Positions 61,735 to 64,000 of a stretch of DNA of 64,000 nt are shown piece by piece (within the stretch, counting starts at the first letter, position 1; the number at the start of each line of letters is the position of its first letter). The DNA is taken from positions 62,001-126,000 of the forward strand of contig JAHJLV010000060.1 in NCBI GenBank assembly GCA_018821535.1. The letters run 5' to 3'. The position numbers and the translations under genes are program-made. The notes below the pieces were generated by a model. That model searched no databases. It saw only the letters and a list, made by a program, of their open reading frames with translations, and was not told where the DNA came from. The DNA comes from Pseudomonadota bacterium (GTDB lineage Bacteria > Desulfobacterota > Desulfobacteria > Desulfobacterales > Desulfobacteraceae).

Positions 61735-62757
61735 ATGAATATATTGGAATACCGGCTTGATCAGCTGACACATAAATTTGAAAAAGACTTTGGAAAGGGC
61801 CGGTATCATGCCGGGGCCCTTTATCGGGAAATCTTCAAAAAAGGAAATCCTGATATCCTTGAGGTAAAAGAGTTTAAAGCGTCTCCCGGATTTTGTCAAA
61901 AGCTTGAAAAAAGCATAGATCTTCTGCCCGGAGAGATTGTTGATCGTTTCACAGAAGATGGCCTGACCAAATTTATCACGCAGCTTTGGGATGGCCAGAA
62001 AATAGAATCTGTTATTATTCCCATGGCAAACAGAAATACACTTTGTATTTCAAGCCAGGTGGGATGCAGGATGGGGTGCAGGTTTTGTCAGACCGGCAAA
62101 ATGGGGTTTAAAAGAAATCTTACTGCGGCTGAAATTACAGGGCAGCTTTTTAATGCGCGCTTTATCTTAAAACAAAACATTAAGAATATTGTATTCATGG
62201 GTATGGGTGAACCGTTTGACAATTTTGAGGCAGTTATTCAGGCTATCAGAATTATGAATGAGCAGAAAGGATTTGACATTGCGCTTCGTCATATCACCGT
62301 GTCCACAGCAGGGCTTATCCAGGGGATACAAAAATTGGCCGCACTTGACATGAAGGGCTTGCGCCTGGCTGTCTCTATAAATTCATCCGATGAAAATACA
62401 CGGTCCTGGCTGATGCCGGTGAATAAAACGCAATCTTTAGCCCTGCTTAAAAAAACATTACAGGCGTTTCCGCTATGCAAAAAAGAAACTTTTTTATTTG
62501 AATATATTTTGATAAAAGATTTTAACGACTCCATGGAGGACGCTGTAAAACTGGCTGAGTACATTCACCCCCTTCCTGTGAGGCTGAATCTTATTGCCTA
62601 TAATCCCATGGACGGATTTAATTATGAATCTCCCAGTGACGATAGTATGTATGCATTTGCGGATGTTTTGACTCAAAAAGGTGTTTTTGTGATAAAAAGA
62701 TGGAGCAAGGGCCGCTCTGTCAGTGCAGGGTGCGGTCAGTTGGGTAAACGATGTTAG
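61735..62757 (+). CDS. rlmN: RlmN-type radical SAM RNA methyltransferase
   Basis: 340 residues from ATG 61735 (MNILEYRLDQLTHKF). The longer frame begins at a TTG near 61651 with unrelated residues and is unlikely. The radical SAM motif is GCRMGCRFCQTGKMGFKRNL, preceded by RNTLCISSQVGC. GMGEPFDNF and the late catalytic Cys in SVSAGCGQLG complete the family pattern. It methylates C2 of A2503 in 23S rRNA and of A37 in some tRNAs. Confidence 0.93.
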   Translation: MNILEYRLDQLTHKFEKDFGKGRYHAGALYREIFKKGNPDILEVKEFKASPGFCQKLEKSIDLLPGEIVDRFTEDGLTKFITQLWDGQKIESVIIPMANRNTLCISSQVGCRMGCRFCQTGKMGFKRNLTAAEITGQLFNARFILKQNIKNIVFMGMGEPFDNFEAVIQAIRIMNEQKGFDIALRHITVSTAGLIQGIQKLAALDMKGLRLAVSINSSDENTRSWLMPVNKTQSLALLKKTLQAFPLCKKETFLFEYILIKDFNDSMEDAVKLAEYIHPLPVRLNLIAYNPMDGFNYESPSDDSMYAFADVLTQKGVFVIKRWSKGRSVSAGCGQLGKRC

Positions 62758-62847
62758 CGCGTGTTTAAAGTTTTTTCATTCCTTGACAGACAGATGGATT
62801 TATGAAAATGAACGGCCGGTGCAAAACGGTTTAACTTAAGGTGGTTT

Positions 62848-63876
62848 ATGAGCTATACAGAAGAAAGAACCAGGGCGGGTGAATATTTAAGGCTGGCGTT
62901 AGGCCTCATCACAAAATACAATCTGTCGGTGGATCCGGTAAATTATACGGTCTGGTATGAATATGTGTCCGGGAAAAATGCCAAGCTTAAAAAAGCCCTG
63001 GATCTGTCAATTCAGCAGGAAAAATCAATTAATAATGAATTGGTTGAAGCCCTTTACCAGAAATACGTCGCAGACGGGGACAGGCTCGTTGTCAGCAAAC
63101 TTTTGACCAAAATCTCGTTGATGCTTAAGGAAATTGCCGGTCATGTTACAGAAACCGAAGGCGATCTGGCAGGCCATGGTCAGAGTCTTGGGGAGCTGGC
63201 GGCCCGGGTGGCTGATGTCAATGATTTCAACGAGATGAAAGACATCGTTGACCAGATGCTCATTGAAACCAAAGAACTTCTGAATTCCGGGAAAAGACTG
63301 CAAAGCCGCATGAAAATCTCTTCTGAGGATTTAAAACAGCTCCAGCAGGAGCTGGAAAAATCGCAGCAGGAAGCACAGACAGATGTGTTAACGTCTCTGA
63401 TCAACCGCAGAGGACTTGAAAAACGACTTGAGCTGGAAAGGATCAGGGCCCGGCAGAACAATTCTTCTTTTTCCATTATCATGGTGGATATTGATCATTT
63501 TAAAACCGTCAATGATACCCATGGCCACCTGGTGGGAGACAGCCTGTTAAAAAGCATTGCGCAACTGCTGAAAACGCATTTGCGAAAAAATGATATTGCT
63601 GCACGGTATGGGGGAGAAGAGTTTTTGATTCTTTTGACTGAAACCGGAATTGACGGAGCCATGGCTGTGGGTGAAAAAATCAGAAAAGCGCTGTCTGCCA
63701 AAGAATGGAAAGTAAAAGACACGGGAAAGTCCATGGGCAAGATAACGGTTTCCATGGGTGTTGCGCTGTACCGCTTGAATGAGCCGGAAAAAGACCTGAT
63801 AAAACGGGTGGATGATGCGCTTTATCTGGCAAAGAAAAAAGGACGGAACCAGATCTGCTCCCAGGACGATCTTTAA
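62848..63876 (+). CDS. Diguanylate cyclase with N-terminal helical sensor region
   Basis: 342 residues without membrane segments. Residues 1-170 are helical and end in a coiled coil (SEDLKQLQQELEKSQQEAQ), then the GGDEF domain with active-site YGGEEF. An RxxD inhibitory site (RKND) lies five residues before it, so product inhibition by c-di-GMP is expected. LTSLINRRGLEKRL and VDIDHFKTVNDTHGHLVGD are intact. The first half (VDPVNYTVWYEYVSGKN) resembles a conserved N-terminal region seen in other cyclases. The end overlaps the convergent partial gene. Confidence 0.94.
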   Translation: MSYTEERTRAGEYLRLALGLITKYNLSVDPVNYTVWYEYVSGKNAKLKKALDLSIQQEKSINNELVEALYQKYVADGDRLVVSKLLTKISLMLKEIAGHVTETEGDLAGHGQSLGELAARVADVNDFNEMKDIVDQMLIETKELLNSGKRLQSRMKISSEDLKQLQQELEKSQQEAQTDVLTSLINRRGLEKRLELERIRARQNNSSFSIIMVDIDHFKTVNDTHGHLVGDSLLKSIAQLLKTHLRKNDIAARYGGEEFLILLTETGIDGAMAVGEKIRKALSAKEWKVKDTGKSMGKITVSMGVALYRLNEPEKDLIKRVDDALYLAKKKGRNQICSQDDL

Positions 63877-64000
63877 TCCTTTGGTTTGTCTATGTCAATT
63901 TCCAGAGCGTAAATACCGTCTTCCATTTTTTCCTTGACAGGAAACCCCCCTTTTTTAAACACGGAAAGCATGGGTTCATTGGAAGAAAGTACATCAGCGG
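63873..64000 (-). CDS. C-terminal fragment of a GNAT-like acetyltransferase domain, cut by window edge
   Basis: The minus-strand frame from the window end to TAA at 63873-63875 encodes about 42 residues: LSSNEPMLSVFKKGGFPVKEK, then GIYALEIDID and a short tail. The N-x-P-M-L-x-V-F-x-K-G-G-F pattern is typical of the last helix and strand of GNAT domains, as found at the end of acetyl-CoA-synthetase/GNAT protein acyltransferases. The start lies outside the window. The assignment is tentative. Confidence 0.55.
   Translation of the reverse strand, partial: ADVLSSNEPMLSVFKKGGFPVKEKMEDGIYALEIDIDKPKD

Overview
The window reads as ordinary chromosome from an anaerobic, respiring Gram-negative bacterium. 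The best guess is a sulfate reducer of the Desulfobacteraceae type (Desulfobacter, Desulfobacula or Desulfotignum relatives). This rests on the hybrid-cluster-protein operon with a small siroheme-type reductase, a TatT-containing TRAP transporter, corrinoid genes, many hybrid histidine kinases, sigma-54 promoters, and a PEP-CTERM protein beside outer-membrane genes. The assignment is inference, because there is no 16S or dsr gene here. I saw no tRNA, rRNA, CRISPR array, IS element or phage gene.

Layout. 1-3.7 kb: an operon for nitrosative or redox stress (3'-part of hcp, a Zn-ribbon/HD-like protein, a ferredoxin-like protein and a small siroheme/ferredoxin reductase). 3.7-6 kb: a FapA/DUF342 protein. 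6-8 kb: cobalamin genes cobO-cobQ, preceded by two ParB-binding (parS-like) palindromes 112 bp apart. 8.4-11.2 kb: TrkA/TrkH potassium uptake. 11.4 kb: a DEAD-box helicase. 12.7-19.5 kb: carA-carB-purF plus a radical SAM enzyme. 19.6-30.3 kb: a four-gene operon of large exported proteins (a 1.87-kilo-residue IPT/TIG protein, an FN3 protein, an outer-membrane beta-barrel and a PKD protein). Divergent from it is a PEP-CTERM metzincin protease with a clear sigma-54 promoter.

31.8-34 kb: a SLOG-like protein and a YbiT-type ABC-F ATPase with a degenerate second P-loop. 34-39.9 kb: the most interesting block. A 46-residue basic peptide, a FemAB/GNAT-like acyltransferase, an ATP-grasp ligase and a LysA-like PLP decarboxylase form a tightly overlapping operon with its own sigma-54 promoter. 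Divergent from it is a sigma-54 activator with a degenerate receiver domain. Between them lie three copies of a 16-bp palindrome, two of them at the distance expected for enhancer sites. A 110-residue protein downstream of the activator has a second, weaker sigma-54 candidate.

40-45.4 kb: an SDR and hybrid kinase pair, then glnE. 45.4-49.1 kb: a TRAP transporter with a TatT lipoprotein. 49.3-54.2 kb: an MFS carrier and the NfeD/NfeD/flotillin membrane-quality operon. 54.2-57 kb: a hybrid kinase overlapping an AraC-Ogt DNA-repair fusion. 57.2-60.3 kb: methionine synthesis (metY-metX-metW). 60.4-64 kb: a UGT-type glycosyltransferase, rlmN, a diguanylate cyclase and a partial gene cut by the right edge.

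Several starts were moved from the longest reading frame on ribosome-binding-site, overlap or signal-peptide grounds; each case is stated in its entry.
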